64,000 bases of DNA. It comes from Lacticaseibacillus casei DSM 20011 = JCM 1134 = ATCC 393 (GTDB lineage: Bacteria > Bacillota > Bacilli > Lactobacillales > Lactobacillaceae). Each line of letters starts with the position of its first letter. The stretch's first letter is position 1. Where the stretch lies: positions 2,356,001 through 2,420,000 of the forward strand of contig NZ_AP012544.1 in assembly GCF_000829055.1 (NCBI RefSeq), in the 5' to 3' direction. Below, piece by piece: positions 62,809-64,000 of the stretch. Position numbers and translations under genes: made by a program. The notes below the pieces were generated by a model. That model ran no database searches. It saw only the letters and a program-made list of their open reading frames with translations, and was not told the DNA's origin.

Positions 62809-62843
62809 CCTGTCGTCTGATATATCAGAGGCAGGTTTTTATT
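62809..62843 (+). terminator. Terminator after the orf8-like gene
   Basis: CCTGTCGTCTGATA pairs with TATCAGAGGCAGG and is followed by TTTTTATTT. Confidence 0.85.
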
Positions 62844-62849
62844 TGGCCC

Positions 62850-63070
62850 GCCATGTCCTTTGATAACTTAATAGCATCATTCAGCAACGAAGGCTCCGCA
62901 ACGCCATGACCTCTCACGAGCGAGCGACTAACCCAGTGAGCCGGATACTTGTACGTCACCCTGACGAAACGAGGGAAAGAGGCTCTCTTTGAGATTCTCG
63001 ATAGCCGATTGGAATCGGGCTGAATGATGAACTGTTCTTCACAACATCAGTTTCGCCAACACTGCGAAGA
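62850..63070 (+). other. Structured non-coding leader upstream of xis
   Basis: No protein frame is convincing. Visible stems include CTCAC...GTGAG, AAAGAG-GCT-CTCTTT and GCCGATT-GG-AATCGGGC close together. GC-rich sequence with stacked hairpins just ahead of the excisionase could be a regulatory RNA or a recombinase-binding region. Confidence 0.45.
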
Positions 63071-63084
63071 AGGAGGTGTGTCAT

Positions 63085-63384
63085 ATTTCAGCGCAAGCAA
63101 TAGAAGCGCCAATCGATTTTCCAATGGACGATCAGAACGTGATTGCGATTCGTAACGCTCTGTCTACCTTGTTTCTCGATGAAGTTAACAGGGCTCGCGA
63201 AGAACAATCACAGCATGATCGGTACCTGTTGAAGATGGAGTTGTGCGCGTACTTGAAGATTTCTAACAATACCTTGGACAAGTGGATTGAGCTTGGCCTA
63301 CCAAGAATCAACATCTGTGGTGTTGTTCGCTATGATCGCGACGCAGTTGATGGATGGCTTCGCAAACGCGTTGAAGGATGGTAA
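63085..63384 (+). CDS. xis: Excisionase-like helix-turn-helix protein (Xis), unusual start
   Basis: A protein of about 99 residues with a C-terminal winged-helix like excisionases: LLKMELCAYLKISNNTLDKW, IELGLPRINICGVVRYDRDA and VDGWLRK. It would direct integrase toward excision of the ICE. GGAGG ends at 63076 and the in-frame codon at normal spacing is ATT at 63085; the GTG at 63076 lies inside the ribosome site. TCATATTTCAGC may derive from TCATGATTTCAGC by loss of a G. An ATG at 63124 lacks a ribosome site. Confidence 0.75.
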   Translation: MSAQAIEAPIDFPMDDQNVIAIRNALSTLFLDEVNRAREEQSQHDRYLLKMELCAYLKISNNTLDKWIELGLPRINICGVVRYDRDAVDGWLRKRVEGW

Positions 63385-63445
63385 TATGTCGATGTAGCTT
63401 TACATCCTGTTCAAGCTCGTTGACAAACAACAGGAGGTAAATATC

Positions 63446-64000
63446 ATGTCTATTACTAAAACTGATGCAGGCACTTACTTTGTGGAGGTGTTCTACCCTA
63501 AAGATATTCGCGGCATTCTTGGCGTGAAAGTTCCACGTTACCGTAAAACCGTAGCGACAAAGTTGGAAGCCAGAACGCTGCAAAAACAGGTCGATGAGAA
63601 AATTAAGGAGGCTCAAAAAACACAATCAGCAAGTGCTATCAAGAAGAACGGGGAAATGCTATTCAAGAACTTTTACCGCGAAGTCTGGTGGCCGCTGTAC
63701 GCTGCTGGCGCAACCGGACGTATTCGTATTATTCCTTCAGAGGAAACTCAAGCGAATACACGCAATATTTTCCGACTTCACCTGCTTCCAATGTTCGGCG
63801 AGTATTCAATGACTTACTTAAATCTCAATAAGCAGTTCGTCATGCAAGAACTGGCAATTCTGTCAGAGAAGTACGCAAACATTCGCACAGTCAAGTCTTA
63901 CGTCAGTCAGATGTTTGATACCGCCGAAATGGTGGACTTCATCGATGTGAACCGGCTAGAAAAAGCTATTTCCTCCATCGGCAGTCCCAAAAAGGAACGG
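63446..64000 (+). CDS. int: Tyrosine-type integrase of the ICE (5' part only)
   Basis: The first 185 codons of a site-specific recombinase, cut by the window edge. The N-terminal arm-binding type domain (YFVEVFYPKDIRGILGVKVP, YRKTVATKLEARTLQKQVDE) and the SAM-like core-binding region (ANTRNIFRLHLLPMFGEYSM) are seen. The catalytic Arg-His-Tyr part is outside. AGGAGG precedes the ATG. It lies at the far end from the rpsI tail and is predicted to act on the rpsI 3' end. Confidence 0.85.
   Translation, partial: MSITKTDAGTYFVEVFYPKDIRGILGVKVPRYRKTVATKLEARTLQKQVDEKIKEAQKTQSASAIKKNGEMLFKNFYREVWWPLYAAGATGRIRIIPSEETQANTRNIFRLHLLPMFGEYSMTYLNLNKQFVMQELAILSEKYANIRTVKSYVSQMFDTAEMVDFIDVNRLEKAISSIGSPKKER

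Noticed and set aside
62990-63030. CTGACGA...GAAA resembling a hammerhead ribozyme core
   Set aside because: The bases between do not form the required stem II and no matching cleavage arm was found.

Overview
The window looks like chromosomal DNA of a lactic acid bacterium of the Lacticaseibacillus casei/paracasei/rhamnosus group. This is judged from strong AGGAGG-type ribosome binding sites, moderate GC, the TagE-like GtfA/GtfB pair, a KxYKxGKxW serine/alanine-rich surface protein, IS30 and IS5-type transposase sequence, and a ribosomal protein S9 C-terminus ending KARKASQFSKR. No database search was possible.

Positions 1-28.1 kb are host chromosome. From the left: a very long alanine/serine/aspartate repeat adhesin (minus strand, cut by the window edge, with two reading-frame breaks inside repeats); an IS30-family element inserted just upstream of it; gtfA and gtfB, the likely O-glycosylation pair for such adhesins; a Gfo/Idh/MocA-like protein with altered catalytic motifs; a CPBP membrane protease; Dps; a frameshifted secreted matrixin-type metalloprotease; a decayed Ig-like secreted protein; a membrane-anchored protein of unknown function; a ComK-like regulator; a Cof-type HAD phosphatase; a BceAB-like ABC transporter with a YxeA-family protein; and an AbiL/RloAB-like pair whose second gene is frameshifted.

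From about 28.13 kb to the right edge lies an integrative and conjugative element (ICE) of the Tn916/ICEBs1 type. Its left junction carries a copy of the 3' end of rpsI, so it appears to be integrated in rpsI. The integrase gene runs off the right edge, where intact rpsI is predicted. The backbone includes DUF961 proteins, a TcpA coupling protein, an oriT with a CCCCC/GGGGGG inverted repeat, a MobT relaxase, a TcpD-like protein, ArdA, TcpE, a VirB4-like ATPase, an Orf15-like membrane protein, a CwlT-like wall hydrolase, an Orf13/TcpC-like protein, a sigma-like regulator, an Orf8-like protein, Xis and Int.

Cargo sits in three places. A 1269-residue thioester/SpaA-repeat LPQTG adhesin is next to attL. 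A zinc-hook AAA_13 ATPase (RloC/PrrC-like) is inserted between the coupling-protein gene and oriT. An approximately 11.5 kb island on the minus strand (49.9-61.6 kb) encodes an XRE regulator, an SNF2 helicase with a degenerate PLD-like N-terminus, a DUF4391 protein, type III Mod and Res, a DUF4297-like nuclease and an SMC/ABC-like ATPase. The last six genes are tightly packed or overlapping, and this island is the best candidate for an incompletely described defence system.

Several genes are broken by single-base changes, often in short homopolymers. Either the strain has suffered real decay or the assembly has residual indels; both readings are kept open.
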